Shown piece after piece: positions 44,601-52,804 of a stretch of 64,000 nt of DNA. The stretch is from Corallococcus macrosporus DSM 14697 (GTDB taxonomy: Bacteria; Myxococcota; Myxococcia; Myxococcales; Myxococcaceae): the NCBI RefSeq assembly GCF_002305895.1, contig NZ_CP022203.1:1528501-1592500 (forward strand), read 5' to 3'. Made by a program: the position numbers and the translations under genes. Numbering within the stretch: the stretch's first letter is position 1; each line of letters begins with the position of its first letter. The notes under the pieces were generated by a model, which searched no databases, had not been told where the DNA came from, and worked only from the letters and a program-made list of their open reading frames with translations.

Positions 44601-44900
44601 CTCCGGGCGCGACTCCGCCTGGAGGTAGTACACGTAGCGGCTCTTCTCCACGTAGAGCTCGGCCAGCCGGAACTGCAGGTCCGGCAGGTAGGGCGCGTTG
44701 CGGCTCTTGGAGATGAGGCGCTCCGTCTCGCCGATGGCGCGGTCCACCTTGAAGATGTCGCGCTTGAGCTTGGCGATGAGCTCCTCGCGCTCCTTCGCCT
44801 TGGAGACAATCGGGTTGACGCCCGGGCCAGGGCGCCCGGCCCCGCCCGGGGCGGCCGCGAGCAGGGCGGCGGCAATCAGGCCCGTCAGGTGCCCGGTCAT
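41631..44900 (-). CDS. Large TPR-repeat protein of the gliding-machinery type
   Basis: The 1089-residue protein has a signal-like N-terminus (LTGLIAAALLAAAPGGAGRP). TPR-related helical repeats follow throughout (LPDLQFRLAELYVEKSRYVY, GDHFFDKAELGEAEKHYQAI, SAHSALGLALLHMGDAMGAR). Length and layout resemble the large periplasmic TPR proteins GltD/AgmU and NfsD of the M. xanthus motility and spore-coat machines, though repeats alone do not prove orthology. It overlaps both neighbouring genes, which implies stoichiometric production. Confidence 0.85.
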   Translation of the reverse strand: MTGHLTGLIAAALLAAAPGGAGRPGPGVNPIVSKAKEREELIAKLKRDIFKVDRAIGETERLISKSRNAPYLPDLQFRLAELYVEKSRYVYYLQAESRPEGASGAIVSPETRLMKQKAVQMYHRLLREYPDFKDGDQVTFYLAHEQRELGQFDEMLKTLGDLTRKFPGSPLRLEAEQILGDHFFDKAELGEAEKHYQAILEAPPSPVHDLARYKMGWIRVNQAKHAEAVTFFEAAAASAPLPGVDVKKALNVKREALLDLVYSYTEAKPPKGALNYFEKLSDSRATYALALDKLGNRYFIKQQYEWAIPALRKLMELQHDPELDLERGQKLYDAIKASKGKVLPDPEDLRILVRAAVQSKKDPELTEAERKKHLVELEEMARDLSTLLHVEAQKKNDKALYVSAADAYQTYLGLFRPQQHVRTMMKNRADALFSANEYPEAARQFEELARYHVKAKDAKGEEEALNAALLAHFSTLKPEEAQKRNAFEVADARQAMKLLGAEFVSRYPRSGNALVVKFNIARAYYEDGEYPKAAELFTAFALSHPQHKDAPVAGNLALDSLRQLNDFKGLDATGKKLLGAPLPASFRADVQKILTQSRAEALDELALQSAQETGDVIQGLVKVADENKNSDIGEKALYGAFTAAREKRDMQAERELGAKLVKDYPKSQYLSDVLLTLGRHAAEAAAFGEAAGWFEQVGQKLGGDFAAVDGWLAGARLRLALGEYKEAARDLEAATDIAGARKAEILVLLAETRLKQKDYARAKTAAEAALKLDRHSAAAAAVLAEVQATTAPTAPADALIATLTTAVQGPNGGTEEAAKGLWYLGEILYRGYKDLPADQVEEKVAALQSMEGIYTQAASLGYAEWAVASLWKLALAYGHIADVVEGTAVPAGLSSAEAQQFRAAVKEQVAPLKARSEEAFKACLSRAESLEVFSAAVVGCRARAETAALPVPQPGAPTQPASLEELRKKAERTLNVEALEALGLAYLDARQYGMAQLTFGRVTELQDTRASAHSALGLALLHMGDAMGAREAYGRAMDSDPTFGKARLNLAALRCRFGDVDGARRELAVLKDVASLAGNDVDGGWKACK

Positions 44901-46489
44901 GGCGTCTCCTCGATGCAGCGGCTGTCGATGCGGACCCGGTAGGAGCGCAGCTCGTCGTTCCAGTACTCGCCGTCGAAACGGTAGGCCGTTTGCGTGGGCG
45001 ACAGAATCTGCTCGTCCTCCGGCGCGACAATCCGCGCGCCCTTCTTCACGCGCTCGTACAGCTTCAGGCCCACTTCGTACTCCATCAGGCGCACCTGCTC
45101 GGCGGCGCGCAGCAGGGTGTCCGCTTCCTGGCGGACGGCCTCGGCCAGCCGCGCGTCATGGACGCGGACCGCCTCGGCGCGGGACAAGTCGTAGAGCTTC
45201 GTCAGGTGCGAGAAGAGCCGGTCGCCGAAGCTGCCGGCGTAGCGGCCCAGCCGCTCGCCCTCCAGCTCCAGCGTCTGCAGGAAGCGCGCGGCGCGCTGGG
45301 TGCTTCCATGGGCGTTGGCGGCGCGGCGCAGGCGCACGTCCTGCGTGAGGTCCTCGCGGTTGCGCACCGCCTCCAGCGAGTCCGCGAAGCGCCGCGTCAG
45401 CTCCTTGGCGGCGCGCTTGGCCGGCAGGTAGTGGCACAAATCCCGGTAGATGAGCGAGCGCAGCAGGTACTTGTCCGGCAGGAACTCGTCGCGGAAGGAC
45501 GGCGCGTCCAGCGTGGTGAGGATGCCCAGCGACGCGCGCAGCTCCCCCAGCTTGTAGCGGGTCCACGCCTCCTCCAGGTAGAGGCTGGCGCGGCCCGGGT
45601 CCAGCTCGGGCAGCTTCACGCGGTCATACGCCTCCAGCGCGCCCTGGAAGTCCTTGCGCTCGTAGCGCAGGCGCGCCACCGCCAGCGCCGCCTCGTTGCG
45701 GGCCTCGCGGGTGAGCTTCTCGTCCTCGGACAGCGCGAGGAAGTCGGCGATGATTTCGTCCGTCGGCTCCTTGACGTGCTTCAGGCGGGTGACGAGCAGC
45801 GCGAACTTCGCGTGGCTGGCCTCGGCGCTCGTCTCCGGCAGCTTGGCGAAGTGGGTGTTGGCCCAGCGCTCGTTGCCCACGCGCAGGTCCACCAGGCCCT
45901 GCTGGTAGTGCGCGTAGGCGCCCGTCTCCTCCGGGAGGAAGCCCAGGTCCAGCGCGCCGAACACCTGCTCGTCGATCATCACCTCGTCGTGCGGCCGGTC
46001 CGTCAGCGCCTTGAGCGCGTCCAGCGCGCGGGGCAGCACGTTGGGGTTGGAGCGCTCGCGCGCGATGCGAGCCAGGTACGAGGCCCCCGCGTGCGTCAGC
46101 CCCAGGTCGATGAGGCTGCGCGCGAGGAAGTACTGACCCCAGGCGTAGTTCTCATCCGTCCTGGGCGCGGCCTGGAGCCAGGCGTAGAGCGGCTCGGCGG
46201 CGTCGCGCGGGTTGCCATCGAAGTAGGCCTGGAGGGCCTGGTCGAAGACGGCCGGGTCCACCTTCTCGGGCGCGGGAGGCGGGGCCTCCGCGGGCTTGCT
46301 GGCGCCTTGCGCCGCGGGAGCCTGGGCGTCCGGGCTGGCGGGCGCCTTGCCGTCCGTGGCGGGCGGCGAGCCCTGCTCGGGCGCGGGGGACGTGGGCTGC
46401 GCGCCGCCCGCGGACTGCGCGGCGGCGGGCGCTGGAGACACGAGGAGCGCGGCGCTGGTGAGCGCGGCGATGAGCGAGCGGGAGGTCAT
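44897..46489 (-). CDS. TPR-containing periplasmic protein of the Glt/Nfs-like operon
   Basis: The 530-residue protein has a signal peptide (LIAALTSAALLVSPAPAAAQ). A disordered Pro/Ala/Gln linker (about residues 27-75) leads into a TPR-like region (VFDQALQAYFDGNPRDAAEP, AGASYLARIARERSNPNVLP, HYQQGLVDLRVGNERWANTH). The C-terminal half is helical with ETLRDAEQVR-type coiled segments and ends with a small beta-rich part. Both ends overlap neighbours by 4 bp (ATGA), so it is probably made together with the outer-membrane barrel upstream. Confidence 0.8.
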   Translation of the reverse strand: MTSRSLIAALTSAALLVSPAPAAAQSAGGAQPTSPAPEQGSPPATDGKAPASPDAQAPAAQGASKPAEAPPPAPEKVDPAVFDQALQAYFDGNPRDAAEPLYAWLQAAPRTDENYAWGQYFLARSLIDLGLTHAGASYLARIARERSNPNVLPRALDALKALTDRPHDEVMIDEQVFGALDLGFLPEETGAYAHYQQGLVDLRVGNERWANTHFAKLPETSAEASHAKFALLVTRLKHVKEPTDEIIADFLALSEDEKLTREARNEAALAVARLRYERKDFQGALEAYDRVKLPELDPGRASLYLEEAWTRYKLGELRASLGILTTLDAPSFRDEFLPDKYLLRSLIYRDLCHYLPAKRAAKELTRRFADSLEAVRNREDLTQDVRLRRAANAHGSTQRAARFLQTLELEGERLGRYAGSFGDRLFSHLTKLYDLSRAEAVRVHDARLAEAVRQEADTLLRAAEQVRLMEYEVGLKLYERVKKGARIVAPEDEQILSPTQTAYRFDGEYWNDELRSYRVRIDSRCIEETP

Positions 46490-47121
46490 TCCGTGGCGCC
46501 GAAGTTGAACGCGGTTCCGAACTGGATTTGCGGGACCTGGATGACGCGCGTGGCGCCGGTGAACACGGTGTTGTTCGTCACGTCCAGGCGCAGGGAGAGC
46601 GTCTTGCCGGTGAAGAGGCGCAGGCCGAGCCCCACGTTGACGCCGGGCCGGAAGCCGCCGTCGCGGTCGAGCTTCACCACCGTGCCGCCGCCCAGGAGGA
46701 AGGCCTCGATGTGCAGCACGGACTCGTTGAGGAAGGCCATCTTCCCGTAGAGCGGGCTCCAGATGAGGTCCGAGCCCACCATCCACTGCACCTGGTCCTG
46801 GAAGGCGGCGGCGTTGGGGGAGGTGTTGAAGTCGCGCTCCAACTGGCGGCGCAGGCTCGTCTGGAGGTTGTAGCTGTACGTGCCGCGGCCGACCTGCCAC
46901 GCGAAGGTGTCACTGAAGTGGTACGTGTACCCGACGCTGCCCACCAGGCCCTTGTAATAGGCGTTGGCCGGCAGCACGCCCACGCCGAGCAGCAGCTCGT
47001 GGTGCATCCGGAATCGCCGCTCCTGGATGGCGGACACTGCGCCGGGATTCTCCAGCGCCTCGGCCTGCGCGCGGACGAGTCCGGGCGTCAGCAGCAAGAG
47101 GATGAGCAGGGCGTATCGCAC
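46486..47121 (-). CDS. Outer-membrane beta-barrel protein (OMP_myx_plus/GltH-like)
   Basis: GTG 47121 gives 211 residues with a signal peptide (LLILLLLTPGLVRAQAEALE). Alternating strands follow: HHELLLGVGVLPANAYYKGL, GSVGYTYHFSDTFAWQVGRG, HIEAFLLGGGTVVKLDRDGG and FRPGVNVGLGLRLFTGKTLS. This pattern matches the myxobacterial outer-membrane barrel family found in Glt and Nfs clusters. It probably forms the outer-membrane end of the complex encoded here. Confidence 0.82.
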   Translation of the reverse strand: MRYALLILLLLTPGLVRAQAEALENPGAVSAIQERRFRMHHELLLGVGVLPANAYYKGLVGSVGYTYHFSDTFAWQVGRGTYSYNLQTSLRRQLERDFNTSPNAAAFQDQVQWMVGSDLIWSPLYGKMAFLNESVLHIEAFLLGGGTVVKLDRDGGFRPGVNVGLGLRLFTGKTLSLRLDVTNNTVFTGATRVIQVPQIQFGTAFNFGATE

Positions 47122-47171
47122 GGTGGGGGCTTCCTGGGGGAGGGCGGGAACAGGCGCGCGCAGGCGGCGCG

Positions 47172-49628
47172 TCAGTAGCCGACCGAGTTGAAGAGGAACG
47201 GGTAGGTGATGATGACGACGCCCCCCTTGGGGGCGGGGAACTTCCACGACTTCAGTCTGGAGAGGATGCAGGACTCGACGGAGGCATTGCGCAGCGTGGA
47301 GGACTTCGTCTTGGCGGCCACCACGCGTCCGCTGGCGCCGATGGTCCACTCCAGCACCACCTTGCCGGCCAGCCCCGGGTCCTTGAGCAGCCCGCGCTCA
47401 TAGCAGCCGTGGACCTCGTTGAGGTGGCTGTTGATGACGCGCGCCACCGCCTCGCGGTCCACGGTGCCCTGCGTGGAGGCGATGCTGCGGGCCGTGGCGC
47501 GGGTGACGGTGCCGCCCACCTTGCCCTTGCCCACGCCGCCCGCGCCCAGCGCGCCGATGCCGCCGCCGCCCTTGCCGCGCAGCAGCTCCTTGCCCAGCGT
47601 GGCGCCGCCGCCCTTGCCGCCGCCGCCCAACCCGAAGGTGCCCAGGCCCGCGTTGGCGATGGGCGCCTTCCCGATGAGGCCGGACAGCTTGTAGTTGGAG
47701 TTCTTCACGTTCTTGCTGCCGGGCCCGCTGCCGAGCTTGTCCACGGCGGCGAGCAGGTTGTTGGTGGCCGGGCCCGCGGCGGACAGCTTGGCCAGCGCCT
47801 TGAGCGCCTTGTTCTGCGGCGCGGCGGCGGCCACCGCCCGCTCGGGCTGCTTCGGCGGCGGCGTCTTCTCCACCGGCTTGGGCGGGGCCTTCTCCGCCAC
47901 CTTCTCCTTGGTGGGCTTCTTCGCCTGCGCCTTGATGGCCTCCAGCTTCTTCTTCGCCTCCTCCTTCTTCTTCGGTTCGGGGGCGATGAGGCGCAGCGCC
48001 ACGGGCGGCAGGCTCTTCTGCTGGAAGTCCGCCACCTCCGGCCGGTGCGGCTTCATGACCAGGAAGGCGCCCAGGGCGGAGGCGAAGAGGCCGAGGAAGG
48101 TCAGCGTCAGCCAGGGCAGGCCCTTGAGCGGGTTGACGAAGACGCGCGCGGGCTTGGGCGCGGCGTAGGCCACCAGCGACATCTGCCCCTGCGTCAGGCG
48201 CGCGGCGGTGCCCTCGCGCAGCGTGAGGAAGCGGCGGCTGCCGTCGGACTCCAGGGCCGCGCCGGTGACGGGCGTGAAGCGGCCGTCATTGCCGCTCTTC
48301 TCCACGTCGGTGCCCGGCGGCACGAAGAGGCGGAAGGCGTTGTTGACCGACTCGGCCAGCGTGAAGGGCGCGCCGTCCGGCAGCGTGAAGCCCCACAGGG
48401 GCATGGCCCCCTCGAGGTCCAGCGAGGCCTGCACCGGCTTCTTCTTGTCCGGCGCGAACCGGCGCGCGTCGCGGCGGATGGCGCCCCAGTACAGGTCCAG
48501 GTAGAGCTGCGCGGCGCCCTTGCCGGTCGCGATGCGCGGCGCGTGCGTGGGCCGCGCCAGCGTGCGCTGCTCTTCCAGCAGCGGCCCGGTGGGCTCCGGG
48601 AGCGGATCGATGGCGAGGTCCGCCATCAGCTCGTCCGCCAGCCGCATGCCCGTGTTGGCGCTGGGCGCGGGCTCCGGCGCGGCCCTGCGGCGGGCCGACG
48701 GCACCGTGCTGGCCGGCACGCCCGCGGGGGCCTGCTGCGCGGGCCACGGCGCGCCGGGGGACGCCGGGATGGCGGCGGGCTGCGCCTGCGCGACGACGTG
48801 CGCGTGGCCACCGGCGTGGACCTGGGCCTGGGGCGCCTGCGCGACGACGTGCGCGTGGCCACCGGCATGGGCGTGGGCCTGGGGCGGCTGCGCGGCGGTG
48901 TGCGCGTGGCCACCGGCATGGGCGTGGGCCTGGTGCGGCTGCGCGTGGGCCTGGGGCGCCTGCGCGACGACGTGCGCGTGGCCACCGGCATGGGCGTGAG
49001 CCTGGGGCACCTGCGCCACGGGTGGGACCATGGCCACGGCGGGCACGGGCTGCGCCGGCGTGGGGTAGGCCACCTGGGTCGCCACGTGCTGCACGGGTGG
49101 GGCGACGGGCACGCGCGCGGCCGGCAGGGTGGCGGAGTTGGGCGGAACAGCCGTGGCCGGGCGGAGCTGGTGCGCGGGCGCGGCGGAGGGCGGCGGAGCG
49201 GCGGCCTGCGGAGGCGGCGCGGCGAACGGCGAGGGCGCCTGGGCCGCGCCGAGCAGCGCGGCGACCTCGGGCGGCGGCTGCGGCTTGGCCTCCTGGGGCT
49301 TCTGCGACAGCACGCGCGTCTTCAGGATGAAGGGCCCGCAGAGGACCTCATCCACCGGCCGGATTTCACAGGCGGAGACGCGGTGCCCGTTGACGAAGAG
49401 CCCCCCCGCGGAGCCCGCGTCCTGTACCGCGGCGCGGCCGTTCTGGAAGTAGAGCAGCGCGTGCCGCGGCTCCACGGACGGGTCATCCAGCCGCAGGTCG
49501 GAGGCCGGGTCCGAGCCGAGCGCATAGGTGCCCGGCACGAACACCTCGGTGCCCACGAGGAGACCGTCGCGGAGGATGACGACTTGCAGGACGCTGGGCT
49601 GACCGCTCAACGGTGACGCTCCATTCAA
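47172..49628 (-). CDS. FHA-domain protein with TonB-like AgmX/PglI C-terminal tail
   Basis: The 818-residue protein has an N-terminal FHA phosphothreonine-binding domain (residues 14-100, GSDPASDLRLDDPSVEPRHA), a Pro/Ala- and His-rich linker and a second cytoplasmic domain. One transmembrane helix (about 506-526, WLTLTFLGLFASALGAFLVM) leads into a Lys/Pro-rich periplasmic stalk. A Gly-rich region (FGLGGGGKGGGATLG) precedes the C-terminal domain with NSHLNEVHGCYERGLLKDPG and GKVVLEWTIGASGRV, shared by AgmX/PglI-type motility proteins and related to TonB. It should link a cytoplasmic phospho-signal to the periplasmic TPR proteins. The start is TTG 49628, with no clear ribosome site. Confidence 0.88.
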   Translation of the reverse strand: MNGASPLSGQPSVLQVVILRDGLLVGTEVFVPGTYALGSDPASDLRLDDPSVEPRHALLYFQNGRAAVQDAGSAGGLFVNGHRVSACEIRPVDEVLCGPFILKTRVLSQKPQEAKPQPPPEVAALLGAAQAPSPFAAPPPQAAAPPPSAAPAHQLRPATAVPPNSATLPAARVPVAPPVQHVATQVAYPTPAQPVPAVAMVPPVAQVPQAHAHAGGHAHVVAQAPQAHAQPHQAHAHAGGHAHTAAQPPQAHAHAGGHAHVVAQAPQAQVHAGGHAHVVAQAQPAAIPASPGAPWPAQQAPAGVPASTVPSARRRAAPEPAPSANTGMRLADELMADLAIDPLPEPTGPLLEEQRTLARPTHAPRIATGKGAAQLYLDLYWGAIRRDARRFAPDKKKPVQASLDLEGAMPLWGFTLPDGAPFTLAESVNNAFRLFVPPGTDVEKSGNDGRFTPVTGAALESDGSRRFLTLREGTAARLTQGQMSLVAYAAPKPARVFVNPLKGLPWLTLTFLGLFASALGAFLVMKPHRPEVADFQQKSLPPVALRLIAPEPKKKEEAKKKLEAIKAQAKKPTKEKVAEKAPPKPVEKTPPPKQPERAVAAAAPQNKALKALAKLSAAGPATNNLLAAVDKLGSGPGSKNVKNSNYKLSGLIGKAPIANAGLGTFGLGGGGKGGGATLGKELLRGKGGGGIGALGAGGVGKGKVGGTVTRATARSIASTQGTVDREAVARVINSHLNEVHGCYERGLLKDPGLAGKVVLEWTIGASGRVVAAKTKSSTLRNASVESCILSRLKSWKFPAPKGGVVIITYPFLFNSVGY
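48783..49001 (-). repeat. His-rich tandem repeats within the FHA protein
   Basis: Residues 210-282 consist of imperfect repeats built on AGGHAH (four copies), for example HAHAGGHAHVVAQAPQ. The segment contains about seventeen His residues in 73 positions, in the cytoplasmic linker between the FHA domain and the membrane helix. Confidence 0.85.
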
Positions 49629-49649
49629 GGGCTGGTGGGCGGTGCTGCC

Positions 49650-50060
49650 TCAGGGGTCGTACACCGTGGAGAGCGTTTCGGAGCGGAAGCTCTCGCGCTC
49701 GCGGATCATCGACCGCGTCTTCAGCTCCTTGCGGTCGTAGAGGTACACGGCCCCGGACTTGTTCGTCTGTCCCTGGATGAGCCGGTCATCGAAGTCGATG
49801 CGGGCCGGGCCCCGCTGCGGCAGCGCGGTGGTGGCGGTGGTGGCCGTGTCACCCGTCACCGGGTCCACCGCTGAGGAGCCCTTGGTCTCGATTTTCGGCG
49901 GGACCTTGGAGGCCGCCTTGGCCGCCCGCTTTGCGGTCCTGGACTTCGCCTTGCGCGAGGAGCGGCTGCGGCTCTGGGCCCAGGTGTCGGTCGGGGCGAT
50001 CAACGTACCGATTCCGAGGAGCTGGGCGACAGCCATGCAAAGAAGGAAGCGTCGCATCAT
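49650..50060 (-). CDS. Small basic secreted protein, first gene of the Glt/Nfs-like operon
   Basis: The 136-residue protein has a signal peptide (LLCMAVAQLLGIGTLIAPTD ending near WAQS). A very basic Ser/Arg/Lys segment (SRSRSSRKAKSRTAKRAAKA) and a short conserved-looking C-terminus (DFDDRLIQGQTNKSGAVYLY, MIRERESFRSETLSTVYDP) follow. It begins with ATG 50060 or 50057 and ends 21 bp before the FHA gene. The basic region could bind peptidoglycan, nucleic acid or acidic polysaccharide. No family is recognised. Confidence 0.7.
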   Translation of the reverse strand: MMRRFLLCMAVAQLLGIGTLIAPTDTWAQSRSRSSRKAKSRTAKRAAKAASKVPPKIETKGSSAVDPVTGDTATTATTALPQRGPARIDFDDRLIQGQTNKSGAVYLYDRKELKTRSMIRERESFRSETLSTVYDP

Positions 50061-50324
50061 CAACAGGTTAAGCGATGCGTGTACCGAGCTGTCAACGCAC
50101 ACTCCGGCGTGTGCATGTGACGCTGTGCGCGCCCAGGTGTGGAGGGCACTCCACCCCATGTGGGGCGCATGCACCACGATGAGGCGGCGTGTTGCCGGGA
50201 CGCTGGAAAGATGGCGTGCGATGCTGCGTTCCTCGCTCGCTGGGCTGATGGGGAGCCGAGACATGAATTCATCCCCGCACCGTGGGGGATGGGGGATGCT
50301 CCACGCTGGAGGCGACTGGCGCGG
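50061..50324. promoter_or_regulatory. Divergent regulatory region with small hairpins
   Basis: This 264-bp gap separates the Glt/Nfs-like operon from the cytochrome gene and must contain both promoters. It holds several short inverted repeats, the clearest being GTGGAG/CTCCAC around a 4-nt loop (50139-50154) and GCACAC/GTGTGC near 50098-50114. No consensus promoter is obvious. Confidence 0.4.
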
Positions 50325-52622
50325 ATGAGCAGGAATGGCAGGCGTGCGTTGCTCGCGGTACTGGGCGCGTTGTGGGTGGCCGCGGGCGTGGTGGCGCATC
50401 GCCTCGGCGGCGCATCGCCGGCCGCTCCGGAGGCGCCCGCCGCGCGTCCCAGGCTGGTGTCGGTGGGGCCTCGGCTCACGAGCAATGAGACCTCCCAGCC
50501 GCTCTCCATCCAGGGGGAGCGCCTGGTGCCGGGCCTGTCGCTCTCGCTGGGGCCTCCGCTGTCGCTTCGGCTTCCCTTGACGGTGGTGGATGCCACGCAT
50601 GCCTACGCGCGGCTGCCCGCGGGCCTTCGCCTCCCGGAGGACGTGCCGCAAGCGGTGGTGGAGGCGCGGCTCGCCGGGCCCGCGGGCGGCGAGTCCGAGG
50701 GCGCCGCGCGGCTCACGGTGGTGAACGACGCGGCCTTCGCCGACCTGACCGCGATGGTGGGCTCGCCGGACGGGCGCACGCTCTACGTGGCCTCCGCGCC
50801 CACCGACACGGTGTTCGCGCTGGACGTCGAGAGCGGGCGCGTGGAGCGGCTGTCCACGGGGGATGGGCCCTCCGCGCTGGCGGCCTGGACGGATGGGGAC
50901 GGCAGGCCCTGGCTGGGGGTGGCACACCGCTATCAGCCGGAGCTGTGGCTGTACGCCCTGGACGCGCCGGGCGCGGCGCCCCGGGTGCTGCCCGCGCCGC
51001 TGGGGGCGGAGGGGGTGGTGGTGGATGGCCGGGGCGGCGTGGCCTTCGTGGCCGAGCGCGTGGGAGACCGGGTGCATGCGCTGTCGCTGGCGGACGGCCG
51101 GGCACGGTGGTCGGCGCCGGTGGACCCCAACCCTCGGGCGCTGGCGCGTTGGAAGGGCGTGCTGGCGGTGGGCAGTCTCCAGACGGGGCAACTGGAGCTG
51201 CTGCGGCAGTCGGACGGGACGCTGGTCTCCACGGTGGTTCCAGGCCCTGGTGTGCCCATCATCGGGGGAAACACCGAGCGCTTCCGGGAGCAGGTGATGG
51301 GCGGCAAGGCGCCCCGCTTCCTGGTGGCGAGCGAGCGGCTGGGCCACGTCTTCATGTCGAGCCTGGGGCCGAACGTGGGGCCCAATCCACAGCGCATGGA
51401 GGTGAGCGCGAACAGCGGGGTGTCGGTGGTGGAGCCCTCGCGGGGCGTCTACGTGCGGCACCGGGGCTTCGGCGCGGGCGGGACGGAGGGGCTGGCGCTG
51501 GATGACGGCGCGGGGTTGCTCTACGCGGCGGACGTGGGGCTGGGGCTGGTGCGGGTGCTGGACGCGCGAGCGCTCGTCGCGGGTGACGCCACGGCGCGGC
51601 GCGCGGTGCTCCAGGAGGTGGCGGTGACGCCGCCCCAGGGCACGCCGCGCATCCGGCCCGCGGGGGACTTCGGGGTTCGGGGCAGGGCGGGCGAGGCGCT
51701 CCATTCAGGGCCGAGCGCGCTGGCGCTGGCTCCCGACGCGCGCACGCTCTACGTGCTCAACCGCTTCACCCGGACGGTGGCGGTGGTGGACGTGCGCGAG
51801 GCGAAGGCGGGGCGGGCGGTGGTGGTGCGTCAGCTCCCCGTGGAGACGTCTCGCGCGCAGGCCAAGCGGCGGTTGGGGCAGGTCCTCTACTACGCGGACC
51901 TGGGACGCACGGGCATCACCTGTGACGGCTGCCACCTGGAGGGCCACACCGGGGGCGTCTTCTATGAGAAGACGCAGCCGAATCGCATCTACCGCTCCAC
52001 GACGCTGCGAGGCAGCCGCGACACGCCGCCGTACTTCACCCCCGCGAGTCACATCAGCCTCGTGGACACGGTGCGCTTCGTGGGCGCGCGCAACCGCTTC
52101 CACAACCCGGACCCGTCGCCCTCGGAGGTCGAGGCGCTGGCCCTCTACAACGCGCTCCTCGTCACGCCGCCCAATCCCTTCCGGGGCGAGGACGGCGCCC
52201 CGCTGGAGACGGTGACGCTCCCGGATGGAAGGGTGGGTCGCCCGGCGCCGGGGCGCGCGCTGTTCGAGGGGAAGGGCGCCTGTGTGACGTGTCACCCGGC
52301 GCCGCTCTACACGCTGGACCAGGACCTGGAGACGCGGGGGCGGTACCTCGACGTCGGGACGCCGGTGGCGCTGCCGCTGCGGCTGGAGCAGCAGGACCTG
52401 GTGCCTGGCGCGGCGACGCCCTCCCTAGTGGGCGCGTGGGACGTGTGGCCCCTGCTGACGAGCGCCACCGCGGGCTACGGGGTGAAGGACGGCCGGCTCG
52501 TGGTGGCGTCGCGCTTCGCGCTGCGCGCACTGTTGGAGACGTCCGGTCCCCGGCATGGCCACGCCAGCGCGCTCACGCCGGAGGAGCGTGACGACCTGCT
52601 GGCGTTCCTGCTCACGCTGTAG
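50325..52622 (+). CDS. Beta-propeller/di-heme c-type cytochrome
   Basis: The 765-residue protein has a membrane-anchor or signal segment (LLAVLGALWVAAGVVAHRLG), then an IPT/TIG-like domain (PRLVSVGPRLTSNETSQPLS). A YVTN/PD40-type propeller runs to about residue 500 (MVGSPDGRTLYVASAPTDTV, LALAPDARTLYVLNRFTRTV). The C-terminal region has two heme-binding motifs, CDGCH (533-537) and CVTCH (653-657), similar to cytochrome c peroxidase/MauG-like proteins. It probably transfers electrons in the periplasm, but its substrate is unknown. ATG 50325 was chosen because it directly precedes the anchor; the longer frame upstream covers the divergent region. Confidence 0.8.
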   Translation: MSRNGRRALLAVLGALWVAAGVVAHRLGGASPAAPEAPAARPRLVSVGPRLTSNETSQPLSIQGERLVPGLSLSLGPPLSLRLPLTVVDATHAYARLPAGLRLPEDVPQAVVEARLAGPAGGESEGAARLTVVNDAAFADLTAMVGSPDGRTLYVASAPTDTVFALDVESGRVERLSTGDGPSALAAWTDGDGRPWLGVAHRYQPELWLYALDAPGAAPRVLPAPLGAEGVVVDGRGGVAFVAERVGDRVHALSLADGRARWSAPVDPNPRALARWKGVLAVGSLQTGQLELLRQSDGTLVSTVVPGPGVPIIGGNTERFREQVMGGKAPRFLVASERLGHVFMSSLGPNVGPNPQRMEVSANSGVSVVEPSRGVYVRHRGFGAGGTEGLALDDGAGLLYAADVGLGLVRVLDARALVAGDATARRAVLQEVAVTPPQGTPRIRPAGDFGVRGRAGEALHSGPSALALAPDARTLYVLNRFTRTVAVVDVREAKAGRAVVVRQLPVETSRAQAKRRLGQVLYYADLGRTGITCDGCHLEGHTGGVFYEKTQPNRIYRSTTLRGSRDTPPYFTPASHISLVDTVRFVGARNRFHNPDPSPSEVEALALYNALLVTPPNPFRGEDGAPLETVTLPDGRVGRPAPGRALFEGKGACVTCHPAPLYTLDQDLETRGRYLDVGTPVALPLRLEQQDLVPGAATPSLVGAWDVWPLLTSATAGYGVKDGRLVVASRFALRALLETSGPRHGHASALTPEERDDLLAFLLTL

Positions 52623-52804
52623 GCCGTCACCCGGCGGCCCATACGCGCAGGGCGCCGGGCTTCACGGGCCCTCCGGGTGGCTCGGCGCCCGTTCCACGGG
52701 GGGCCGAATTCTTGGTCCGTGCTGTGCCACTTGCTCGGCGCTTGCGGGCTTCGTGTCACGAGCGCTTGCGTTATCACCGGGGCCTAAGGTGTAGAATCGG
52801 ACTG

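Noticed and set aside
41616-44942. 1108-codon open frame on the plus strand opposite the large TPR gene
   Set aside because: It is a mirror frame of a GC-rich gene. Its product is low-complexity Arg/His/Leu/Val without domains, while the minus strand gives clean TPR repeats with coupled start and stop codons.
48780-49010. Tandem DNA repeats considered as a mobile or replication element
   Set aside because: They stay in frame within the FHA protein gene and encode His-rich repeats, so protein-level repetition explains them.
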